In this document: positions 57,498 through 64,000 of the stretch, piece by piece
How the letters are laid out: every line of letters starts with the position of its first letter
Position numbering within the stretch: the first letter of the stretch is position 1
From: Bacillota bacterium
GTDB lineage: Bacteria > Bacillota > Clostridia > Oscillospirales > Ethanoligenentaceae
Direction of reading: 5' to 3'
Assembly (NCBI GenBank): GCA_023391835.1
Contig: JAEWAE010000069.1
Coordinates: 8,471 to 72,470, forward strand
DNA: 64,000 nucleotides
Program-made: the position numbers and the translations under genes
Notes under the pieces: generated by a model
Database searches by the model: none
Told to the model about the DNA's origin: nothing
Seen by the model: only the letters and a program-made list of their open reading frames with translations

Positions 57498-57612
57498 TAT
57501 GCTAAATAGACATACTTTCCGTCGATTCCCGCACGAGTCCAAATGTCCGCATCATTTAACCGATGAAAACCGGTCGCACATGCGGCCGGTTGTGCAAAAA
57601 AGGAGACCGCTT

Positions 57613-58452
57613 ATGTATCCCGTTGTTCAGGCAAAACGGCTCAACGACGCCGTCATCCTGCTCGAAGTCAAGGCTCCGCTGATTGCCAAAAAGACGCTGC
57701 CGGGCCAGTTTATCATCCTGCGCATCGACGAGCACGGCGAGCGGGTGCCCTTCACGGTGGCCCGCTGCGACAAGGACGCCGGCACGGTCACCATCATCGT
57801 TCAGATGGTGGGCAAGACCACGCGGCAGCTTGGCACGCTCAAAGCGGGCGATTCGCTGCTGGATTTCGTCGGCCCTCTGGGCAGGCCCACCGAGCTCGAC
57901 GGCATCAAGCGGGCGGCCGTGGTGGGCGGCGGTCTCGGCAACGCCATCGCGTGGCCTCAGGCGCAGTATCTGCACACCCACGGCGCCAAGGTCGACATCA
58001 TCGCCGGTTTCCGCACCAAAGACCTGGTGATCCTCGAAGACGAGCTCAAGGCGAGCTGCGATACGCTCTATCTGTGCACCGACGACGGCAGCTACGGCTA
58101 CAAGGGCTTCGTGACCAACCGTCTGGAAGAAAACATTCAGGCGGGGGCGCAGTATGACCACGTCATCGCCGTGGGCCCGCTGCCGATGATGAAATTCGTG
58201 TCGCGGCTGACGGAAAAATATAATATTCCCACCACCGTGAGCATGAATCCCATCATGGTGGACGGCACCGGCATGTGCGGCGGCTGCCGCATCACCGTGG
58301 GTGGGGAAACAAAATTCGCCTGTGTCGACGGGCCGGATTTTGACGGCCATGCGGTGGATTTCGACGAGGCGATTGCCCGTCTGTCGGCCTATAAAGACGA
58401 CGAAAAACAGGCGATGGATCACTGGTGCCGCCTGACCGGCGAACGCCGGTGA
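57613..58452 (+). CDS. FAD/NAD-binding ferredoxin-NADP reductase-like subunit (NfnA type)
   Basis: 279 aa. N-terminal FAD domain (ERVPFTVARCD), NAD domain (AAVVGGGLGNAIAWPQAQYL) and a C-terminal [2Fe-2S] cluster in GTGMCGGCRITVGGETKFACVDGP. With the next gene it forms the pair seen in the electron-bifurcating NADH-dependent ferredoxin:NADP oxidoreductase. Also annotated as sulfide dehydrogenase subunit B. AAAAAAGGAGA precedes the ATG. Confidence 0.9.
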   Translation: MYPVVQAKRLNDAVILLEVKAPLIAKKTLPGQFIILRIDEHGERVPFTVARCDKDAGTVTIIVQMVGKTTRQLGTLKAGDSLLDFVGPLGRPTELDGIKRAAVVGGGLGNAIAWPQAQYLHTHGAKVDIIAGFRTKDLVILEDELKASCDTLYLCTDDGSYGYKGFVTNRLEENIQAGAQYDHVIAVGPLPMMKFVSRLTEKYNIPTTVSMNPIMVDGTGMCGGCRITVGGETKFACVDGPDFDGHAVDFDEAIARLSAYKDDEKQAMDHWCRLTGERR

Positions 58453-58499
58453 CAGGCGCCCGGTTCGCAGCAGAATAATTTGGATGCGGAGGCCCCAAA

Positions 58500-59897
58500 A
58501 TGCCCGATATGAAAATGACCAAATATCCGGTGCCGGAGCAGCGGCCGGATGTGCGCAATAAAAATTTCGACGAAGTGACCCTCATGTACCCCGAGGATGT
58601 GGCCGTGCAGGAGGCCCAGCGGTGCCTGCACTGCAAAAACCGTCCCTGCGTGAGCGGCTGCCCTGTGAACGTCCAGATCCCCGACTTTATCGCCCAGGTC
58701 GCCCGGCATGACTTTGAGGGCGCCTATGAGACCATCGCCCAGACAAGCTCCCTGCCGGCCGTCTGCGGCCGGGTCTGCCCGCAGGAAAGCCAGTGCGAGA
58801 GCAAATGCGTGCGCGGCATCAAGGGCGAGCCGGTGGCCATCGGCCGGCTGGAGCGTTTCACGGCCGATACGCACCGCTTTGCCCAGCAGAAGAACCCGAC
58901 CCCGGTCAAGGTGCCGGCCAGCAACGGTCATAAGGTCGGCGTCATCGGCGCCGGCCCCGCGGGGCTGACCTGCGCGGGCGACCTGCGGCGGCTGGGCTAC
59001 GACGTGACGGTGTTCGAAGCCTTCCACAAGCCAGGCGGCGTGCTCATTTACGGCATACCGGAATTCCGTCTGCCCAAAGCCATCGTGCTCGACGAGGTCA
59101 ACAAGCTTAAGGCTCTGGGTGTGAAGGTCGAGACCGACATGGTCATCGGCAGGCTGCTTTCCATCGACGAGCTGATCCATGATTATGGCTTCGAGGCCAT
59201 CTTTGTGGGCACCGGCGCCGGCCTGCCCCGCTTTATGAATATCCCCGGCGAAAGCTGCATCGGCGTCTATTCGGCCAACGAGTTTCTCACACGTGTCAAT
59301 CTGATGAAGGCGTACGACAGCTCCTATGACACGCCTATCCGCCATTCCCGCAGCGTGGCGGTGGTGGGCGGCGGCAACGTGGCCATGGACGCGGCCCGCT
59401 GCGCGCTTCGGTTGGGCGCCGAGCACGTCTATATCGTCTATCGCCGCAGCGAGGAGGAAATGCCTGCCCGGCGTGAGGAAGTGCATCACGCCAAAGAGGA
59501 AGGCATCGAGTTCCATCTGCTCACCAACCCCGTCGCCATCCGCGGCAACGCCAAGGATGTGGTCACCGGTATTGAGTGCGTCAAAATGCAGCTGGGCGAG
59601 CCGGATGCTTCCGGCCGCCGCCGCCCGGTGCCCGTCGAGGGCTCCAATTACACGCTGGATGTGGACACGGTCATCATGGCCATCGGCACCACGCCCAACC
59701 CGCTGCTGCGCCAGACAACCGAGGGCCTTCAGACTGACCGCCGCGGCTGCCTGATCGTTGACGATAGCCTCAAGACCACCCGCGAGGGCGTCTATGCCGG
59801 CGGCGACGCGGTCACCGGCGCGGCCACCGTCATCCTGGCCATGGGCGCGGGCAAAGAGGCGGCCCAATCCATCGACGCCTACATTCAGTCGAAATAG
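58500..59897 (+). CDS. gltA: NADPH-dependent glutamate synthase-like subunit (NfnB type)
   Basis: 465 aa. N-terminal [4Fe-4S] region CLHCKNRPCVSGCPVNVQIP and CGRVCPQESQCESKCVRG, FAD motif VGVIGAGPAGLTCAG, and NADPH motif VAVVGGGNVAMDAARCA. Pairing with a 2Fe-2S/FAD subunit and absence of a large GltB argues for NfnB rather than assimilatory glutamate synthase. A terminator follows. Confidence 0.9.
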   Translation: MPDMKMTKYPVPEQRPDVRNKNFDEVTLMYPEDVAVQEAQRCLHCKNRPCVSGCPVNVQIPDFIAQVARHDFEGAYETIAQTSSLPAVCGRVCPQESQCESKCVRGIKGEPVAIGRLERFTADTHRFAQQKNPTPVKVPASNGHKVGVIGAGPAGLTCAGDLRRLGYDVTVFEAFHKPGGVLIYGIPEFRLPKAIVLDEVNKLKALGVKVETDMVIGRLLSIDELIHDYGFEAIFVGTGAGLPRFMNIPGESCIGVYSANEFLTRVNLMKAYDSSYDTPIRHSRSVAVVGGGNVAMDAARCALRLGAEHVYIVYRRSEEEMPARREEVHHAKEEGIEFHLLTNPVAIRGNAKDVVTGIECVKMQLGEPDASGRRRPVPVEGSNYTLDVDTVIMAIGTTPNPLLRQTTEGLQTDRRGCLIVDDSLKTTREGVYAGGDAVTGAATVILAMGAGKEAAQSIDAYIQSK

Positions 59898-59924
59898 AGC
59901 GCCGGTTTATCCGGAGCTTCCCCC

Positions 59925-59958
59925 AATGGCGGGCCGCGATGCGGTCCGCCATTTTTTC
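59925..59958 (+). terminator. Terminator after the NfnB-type gene
   Basis: 13-bp stem (AATGGCGGGCCGC / GCGGTCCGCCATT, one G-U) with a GAT loop, followed by TTTT. Confidence 0.9.
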
Positions 59959-60041
59959 GGCCGGGGCAACGGCGTTACCCGCACAGGGGCGGGTCGTTCG
60001 CCACCGAGGCCGCATAGAATGGAAAGGCCGCGTGATTTTTC

Positions 60042-60069
60042 TTGACAATCCCGCGGGAAGGCGTATGAT
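60042..60069 (+). promoter_or_regulatory. Promoter of the glmS leader
   Basis: Consensus -35 TTGACA (60042-60047), 16-bp spacer, -10 TATGAT (60064-60069). About 320 bp of leader precede glmS. Confidence 0.8.
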
Positions 60070-60075
60070 ATGGGA

Positions 60076-60202
60076 TATGAATTTCTGTGGAGCGAAAGAT
60101 TCGGCTCCGCTGCGGAAGGGGTGAGGCCCGTGGGCGTATAGAATCCGTGTGGGCGGTTAGACTGGAAAGGAGGCGGCCAAAACCGTACAATCAAATAGTT
60201 TC
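60076..60202 (+). other. Leader upstream of the ribozyme with short matches to it
   Basis: About 125 nt between promoter and ribozyme cleavage site. It contains CGAAAGATTCGGC (60093-60105), CTGGAAAG (60162-60169) and then CAGCGC at the cleavage site. The same three blocks in the same order recur at 60259, 60312 and 60353, partly inside the ribozyme. A small hairpin GGAGC/GCTCC encloses the first block. Possible remnant of a partial duplication. Confidence 0.45.
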
Positions 60203-60360
60203 AGCGCCTGGACCGTGCCGCATTTGGGCGGCGGCGGTTGACGAGGTGAGGGGAGTATCGAAAGATTCGGCGGATGCCCCTCCGGCCGTGAGTGCTCGGT
60301 CGTGAGCCAGCCTGGAAAGAACGCGGGTAACCGCGCAACAGAGGACTGGCGTCAGCGCTA
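60203..60360 (+). ncRNA. glmS ribozyme/riboswitch (self-cleaving, GlcN6P-dependent)
   Basis: The conserved start AGCGCCTGGAC (cleavage expected between A60203 and G60204) and the core GGTTGACGAGGTG, then GGGGAGTATCGA, then TTCGGCGGATGCCCCTCC match the glmS ribozyme. It sits just before glmS. GlcN6P, the GlmS product, activates cleavage and leads to mRNA decay. Confidence 0.97.
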
Positions 60361-60390
60361 TTATTATGCCAATTTGGAGGTTTACATAAT

Positions 60391-62202
60391 ATGTGTGGAA
60401 TTGTGGGATATACCGGCACCCGGGATTCGGCCGGGGTGCTGCTTGACGGTCTGGGGCGGCTCGAATACCGCGGGTACGATTCGGCGGGCATCGCCGTGTT
60501 TGAAAACGACGTCGTGAAAATCGTCAAAAGCAAGGGCCGTCTCACCCAGCTGGAATCGAAGCTTGAGAAGGAAGGCACACCCCGCGGCACCTGCGGCATC
60601 GGGCACACCCGCTGGGCGACCCACGGCGAGCCGTCGGATGTCAACGCCCATCCCCACCGCTCCGGGCCCGTCACCGTCGTGCACAACGGCATCATCGAAA
60701 ATTATGTACGCCTGCGGGAATCCCTGCGCAGCCGGGGCTACACGTTTGTTTCCGACACCGACACCGAGGTGGCGGCCAAACTCATCGACTCGCTCTATCA
60801 CGGCGACCCGGTGAAGGCCATCGGCGACGCGGTCATGCGCATCCGCGGCTCCTATGCCTTCGGCATCCTGTTTGCCGACCACCCGGGCGTCATTTATGCC
60901 GTGCGCAAAGACAGCCCGCTCATCGTGGGCGCCGGGGCGGGGGAAAACTTTATCGCGTCGGATATCCCCGCTATCCTCAAATACACCCGGCACTATTACC
61001 TGCTGGAAGAAAACGATATTGCCGAGATCAGCCCGGACGCGGTGAAATTCTATACCGTCGACGGGGAACCGCTGCACAAAGAGACTCTCACCGCCACGTG
61101 GGACATTTCGGCCGCCGAAAAGGGCGGTTACGAGCATTTCATGCTTAAGGAAATCTTCGAGCAGCCCCGCGCCCTGCGCGACACCATCGCCTCCCGCATC
61201 CAGGACGGCCTGCCCATGCTCATCGAGGGCGGCTCCCGCCTGGGCAGCGTGCGCCAGGTGCACATCGTCGCCTGCGGCACGGCCATGCACGCCGGCATGG
61301 TGGGCCGCTGCGCCATCGAGCAGCTGGCCCGCGTGCAGACGGACGTGGATATCGCCTCCGAGTTCCGCTACCGCGAGCCTATTCTCCATCGGGATGATCT
61401 GGTGGTCATCATTTCCCAGTCGGGCGAGACGGCCGACACCCTCGCGGCGCTGCGGCTGGCGAAATCCCGCGGGGTGCGCACGCTGGCAGTGGTGAATACC
61501 GTGGGCTCTTCCATCGCGCGGGAAGCGGACGACGTGATCTATACCTGGGCGGGGCCGGAAATCGCCGTGGCCTCCACCAAGGCCTACTCGGTGCAGCTGG
61601 CCGTGATGTATATGCTCGCCGTGCGGCTGGGGCTCGACCGGGGCACCGTCAGCGAGGAGCAGGGCCGCGCCCTGTGCGCCGACATCCTCCGTCTGCCGGA
61701 TATGGTGGAAAAAGTCCTCGGCCTGAAGGAACGCTGCCAGTATCTTGCGTCGCTTTACCAGAATGCCCAGCACATCTTTTTCATTGGCCGGGGTATGGAT
61801 TACGCGGCTTCGCTGGAAGGCTCCCTCAAGCTCAAGGAAATTTCCTACATCCACAGCGAGGCCTACGCCGCCGGGGAACTCAAGCACGGCACCATTTCGC
61901 TGATCGTACCCGGTATGCCCGTCGTGGCCGTGGCCACGCAGCGCCCGCTGCTGGAAAAGACGGTGAGCAACGTCAAGGAAGTCAAGGCCCGGGGCGCCAA
62001 CGTGCTGCTGGTCTGCCGCGGCGGTGACGCCGACGCGGAGCTCTGCGCCGATCACACCGTGCGGCTGCCCGACCTGCCCGATTTCCTCATGCCGTCGCTG
62101 TCGGTGGTGCCGCTGCAGCTTTTTGCCTACTATATGGCCGTGCTGCGGGGCTGCGACGTCGACAAGCCGCGCAATCTTGCAAAATCCGTCACGGTGGAGT
62201 AA
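60391..62202 (+). CDS. glmS: Glutamine-fructose-6-phosphate aminotransferase (isomerising)
   Basis: 603 aa. N-terminal glutaminase domain with Cys2 nucleophile after Met (MCGIVGYTG) and GIGHTRWATHGEP. Two SIS domains follow (VHIVACGTAMHAGMVG; SQSGETADTLAAL; IGRGMDYAASLEGSLKLKEISYIHSEAYAAGELKHG), ending KPRNLAKSVTVE. First step of UDP-GlcNAc synthesis. TTTGGAGG precedes the ATG. Confidence 0.98.
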   Translation: MCGIVGYTGTRDSAGVLLDGLGRLEYRGYDSAGIAVFENDVVKIVKSKGRLTQLESKLEKEGTPRGTCGIGHTRWATHGEPSDVNAHPHRSGPVTVVHNGIIENYVRLRESLRSRGYTFVSDTDTEVAAKLIDSLYHGDPVKAIGDAVMRIRGSYAFGILFADHPGVIYAVRKDSPLIVGAGAGENFIASDIPAILKYTRHYYLLEENDIAEISPDAVKFYTVDGEPLHKETLTATWDISAAEKGGYEHFMLKEIFEQPRALRDTIASRIQDGLPMLIEGGSRLGSVRQVHIVACGTAMHAGMVGRCAIEQLARVQTDVDIASEFRYREPILHRDDLVVIISQSGETADTLAALRLAKSRGVRTLAVVNTVGSSIAREADDVIYTWAGPEIAVASTKAYSVQLAVMYMLAVRLGLDRGTVSEEQGRALCADILRLPDMVEKVLGLKERCQYLASLYQNAQHIFFIGRGMDYAASLEGSLKLKEISYIHSEAYAAGELKHGTISLIVPGMPVVAVATQRPLLEKTVSNVKEVKARGANVLLVCRGGDADAELCADHTVRLPDLPDFLMPSLSVVPLQLFAYYMAVLRGCDVDKPRNLAKSVTVE

Positions 62203-62218
62203 ACTTATCCTGTCAAGG

Positions 62219-62249
62219 GGGCGGGTGCTTTCCGGCACCCGCCCGTTTT
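62219..62249 (+). terminator. Terminator after glmS
   Basis: 10-bp stem (GGGCGGGTGC / GCACCCGCCC) with a 6-base loop, then GTTTT. Confidence 0.85.
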
Positions 62250-62263
62250 ATGCAACGGAAGGG

Positions 62264-62923
62264 ATGTCTGCGACGGTGCGTTGGGATGGCAAACATTACG
62301 ATCTGAAACAATGCGGTGCCGTGTTGTTCGACCTGGACGGCACACTCTGGGATTCTTCCGAGGTGGTGGTCCGCGCCTGGCGGGAAGTGCTGCGGGGGCA
62401 GGGCCGCGACGTGACGCCGGAGCAGCTGCGCGGCGTGATGGGTCTGCAGCTGCCGGATATCGGGAAAAAGCTTTTCCCCGAAATGGACCCCGACCGCGTT
62501 CTGCACACCATGCAGGAATGCTGCCGGCTGGAAAACGAGCTCATCCGGCAGGTGGGCGGCCGGCTTTTCCCCGGCGTGGAGGCGATGCTGCACACTCTCA
62601 GCGCGCGCATGCCGTTGGCCGTTGTCAGCAACTGCCAGGAAGGATACATCGAGGCATTTCTCGCATATCACAAGCTGGGGGGCTATATCCGCGATTTCCA
62701 GTGGGCAGGCATGCACGGCCGGACCAAGGGTGCCAACATCCGCTCGGTGGTGGCACGCTGCGGCATGCGCAACCCCTGCTATGTGGGCGACACCGCCATG
62801 GATGCGGCCGCCAGCGCCGAAGCAGACATCCCATTCATCCACGCGGCCTACGGCTTCGGCAAGGTGGAAGCCTGTGCCGCCAGCCTTGCCCGCCCGGCGG
62901 ATCTGCCGGGGCTGCTGGGCTGA
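62264..62923 (+). CDS. HAD family hydrolase (phosphoglycolate phosphatase-like)
   Basis: 219 aa. Nucleophile motif VLFDLDGTLWDS near residue 20, helical cap, LAVVSNCQ (motif II), K in GRTKGANI and YVGDTAMDAAASAEADIPF (motifs III/IV). The cap resembles Gph/PGMB types. ATG 62264 has no ideal ribosome binding site, so a GTG at 62275 is possible. Substrate unknown. Confidence 0.9.
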   Translation: MSATVRWDGKHYDLKQCGAVLFDLDGTLWDSSEVVVRAWREVLRGQGRDVTPEQLRGVMGLQLPDIGKKLFPEMDPDRVLHTMQECCRLENELIRQVGGRLFPGVEAMLHTLSARMPLAVVSNCQEGYIEAFLAYHKLGGYIRDFQWAGMHGRTKGANIRSVVARCGMRNPCYVGDTAMDAAASAEADIPFIHAAYGFGKVEACAASLARPADLPGLLG

Positions 62924-62978
62924 CCCCCATGTGAGCGATCGACACAACGGACGTATCAGACGAAAGAGAGGGATTTAT

Positions 62979-63971
62979 ATGCCGTATCAGGCGGAAACAA
63001 CCCGTTATGACCGCATGGCGTACCGCCGCTGCGGCCGCAGCGGCGTGCGGCTGCCGGCCCTGTCGCTGGGTCTGTGGCACAATTTCGGCGGGGATGACAG
63101 CTTTGAAAATCAGCGCCGGCTGCTGCGCCGGGCGTTTGATCTGGGCATCACCCATTTCGACATGGCCAACAATTACGGCCCGCCCGCCGGCTCGGCCGAA
63201 AAAAACTTCGGCCGGCTTTTCCGGGAAGATTTCAAGCCCTACCGCGACGAGCTCATTCTTTCATCCAAGGCCGGCTACGGCATGTGGCAGGGGCCTTACG
63301 GGGATTGGGGCTCCAAAAAGTATATCGTCGCCAGTTGCGACCAGAGCCTGCGGCGTACGGGGCTTGAGTATTTCGATATTTTTTATCATCACCGCCCCGA
63401 CCCGGAAACTCCGTTGGAAGAGAGCATGGGCGCCCTCGCCCAGCTGGTGCGGCAGGGCAAGGCCCTGTATGTGGGCATTTCCAATTACCCGGCGGACGAG
63501 GCGGCCCGCGCCATCGACATCCTGAAAGGCATGGGCATCCACTGCCTGATCCATCAGCCGCGCTATAATATGCTCGACCGCTGGATCGAGGACGGTCTGC
63601 AGGATGTGCTGCAGAGCCATGGGGTCGGCTCCATCGCCTTTTCGCCGCTGGCTCAGGGGCTGCTGGCCGGGCGGTATGCGGGCGGAGTCCCGGAGGATTC
63701 CCGTGCCGCCAAGGCCGGCGGGGATTTCCGTCAGCGGCAGCTCACGGATGAGCGGCTGTCGAAGGCGGCCGCCCTGGCGCAGATCGCCGCGGCGCGGGGC
63801 CAGACGCTGGCCCAGATGGCGCTGGCGTGGATTCTGCGGGGCGGGCGCGTCACGTCGGTGCTCATCGGTGCGAGCCGGGTCGCCCAGCTCGAAGAGAATG
63901 TCCGCGCGCTGGACAATCTGGATTTCACCGACGAGGAGCTTGGACGCATCGACGCGATCACCAAAGGATAA
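62979..63971 (+). CDS. Aldo/keto reductase (YghZ, L-glyceraldehyde 3-phosphate reductase-like)
   Basis: 330-aa NADPH-dependent reductase. RRCGRSGVRLPALSLGLWHNFGG, ITHFDMANNYGPPAGSAE (catalytic Asp/Tyr), LILSSKAGYGMWQGPYGDWGS, YHHRPDPETPLEESMGAL and SPLAQGLLAGRY are the YghZ group pattern. AGAGAGGG precedes the ATG. Another gene may start just beyond the window, as AGAGGAGGGACG is the last sequence. Confidence 0.93.
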   Translation: MPYQAETTRYDRMAYRRCGRSGVRLPALSLGLWHNFGGDDSFENQRRLLRRAFDLGITHFDMANNYGPPAGSAEKNFGRLFREDFKPYRDELILSSKAGYGMWQGPYGDWGSKKYIVASCDQSLRRTGLEYFDIFYHHRPDPETPLEESMGALAQLVRQGKALYVGISNYPADEAARAIDILKGMGIHCLIHQPRYNMLDRWIEDGLQDVLQSHGVGSIAFSPLAQGLLAGRYAGGVPEDSRAAKAGGDFRQRQLTDERLSKAAALAQIAAARGQTLAQMALAWILRGGRVTSVLIGASRVAQLEENVRALDNLDFTDEELGRIDAITKG

Positions 63972-64000
63972 TATACGGCCATACCAAAGAGGAGGGACGC

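Noticed and set aside
1..64000. CRISPR arrays, transposases, rRNA and tRNA genes
   Set aside because: No regularly spaced repeats, transposase motifs or rRNA/tRNA signatures were seen anywhere in the window.

Overview
The window looks like the chromosome of a GC-rich, endospore-forming anaerobic Firmicute, most likely a clostridium of the Oscillospirales/Ruminococcaceae kind. The evidence is PolC plus DnaE, ScpA/ScpB, WhiA, HPr kinase, a PASTA kinase/PP2C pair, the sporulation proteins SpoIVA, SpoVM, GerW and a SPOCS-LysM protein, and an NfnAB-type electron-bifurcating pair. Gene order follows textbook Firmicute clusters. No rRNA, tRNA, CRISPR or insertion sequence was seen.

Layout. 1-8.2 kb: end of the isoprenoid/protease block (dxr partial, rseP, ispG), polC and a small VOC protein, closed by a terminator. 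8.3-21.4 kb: a compact phage-derived element (XRE repressor and ImmA/IrrE protease leftward; sigma-like protein, small and large terminase, portal, scaffold, coat, connector-like proteins, hub, fibre, GH25 lysin, XhlA-like protein and holin rightward). It has no recognisable integrase, replication, tape-measure or tail-tube gene and is insulated by a terminator at each end. 21.7-29.2 kb: rmuC, a TPP-riboswitch-controlled thiT, an M50 protease, scpAB, DUF2953, gerW, a DacF-like carboxypeptidase and an RluB-type pseudouridine synthase. 29.2-47.5 kb: yicC-remA-gmk-rpoZ-priA-def-fmt-Zn peptidase-rsmB-rlmN-stp-PASTA kinase-rsgA-thiN, then very small genes including spoVM (26 aa), a SPOCS-LysM coat protein, spoIVA and rpmB. 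47.8-56 kb: hprK, a PHP phosphoesterase, murB, rapZ, whiA and dnaE. 56-64 kb: pfkA, nfnAB-like genes, a glmS ribozyme with glmS, a HAD phosphatase and an aldo/keto reductase.

How parts work together. SpoVM recruits SpoIVA to the forespore membrane and the SPOCS-LysM protein probably joins the same coat layer, so 43.4-47.2 kb is a spore-envelope block. HprK, PfkA, GlmS and RapZ link sugar flux to wall-precursor supply. In the phage-like element, two identical 19-bp operators (TGTTGC-N7-GCAACA) lie at the leftward promoter and over the ribosome binding site of the first rightward gene, which suggests a repressor/ImmA switch over a particle-making and lysis operon.

The most interesting candidate is that 13-kb element. 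Its genes are all open, its composition resembles the host's, and it makes packaging, head and lysis proteins but apparently cannot integrate or replicate by itself. A gene-transfer-agent-like or otherwise domesticated phage particle is the leading inference, not a demonstrated fact. Secondary points are an AT-shifted C-terminal tail on the PASTA kinase, short ordered repeats upstream of the glmS ribozyme, and tiny genes beside spoVM.
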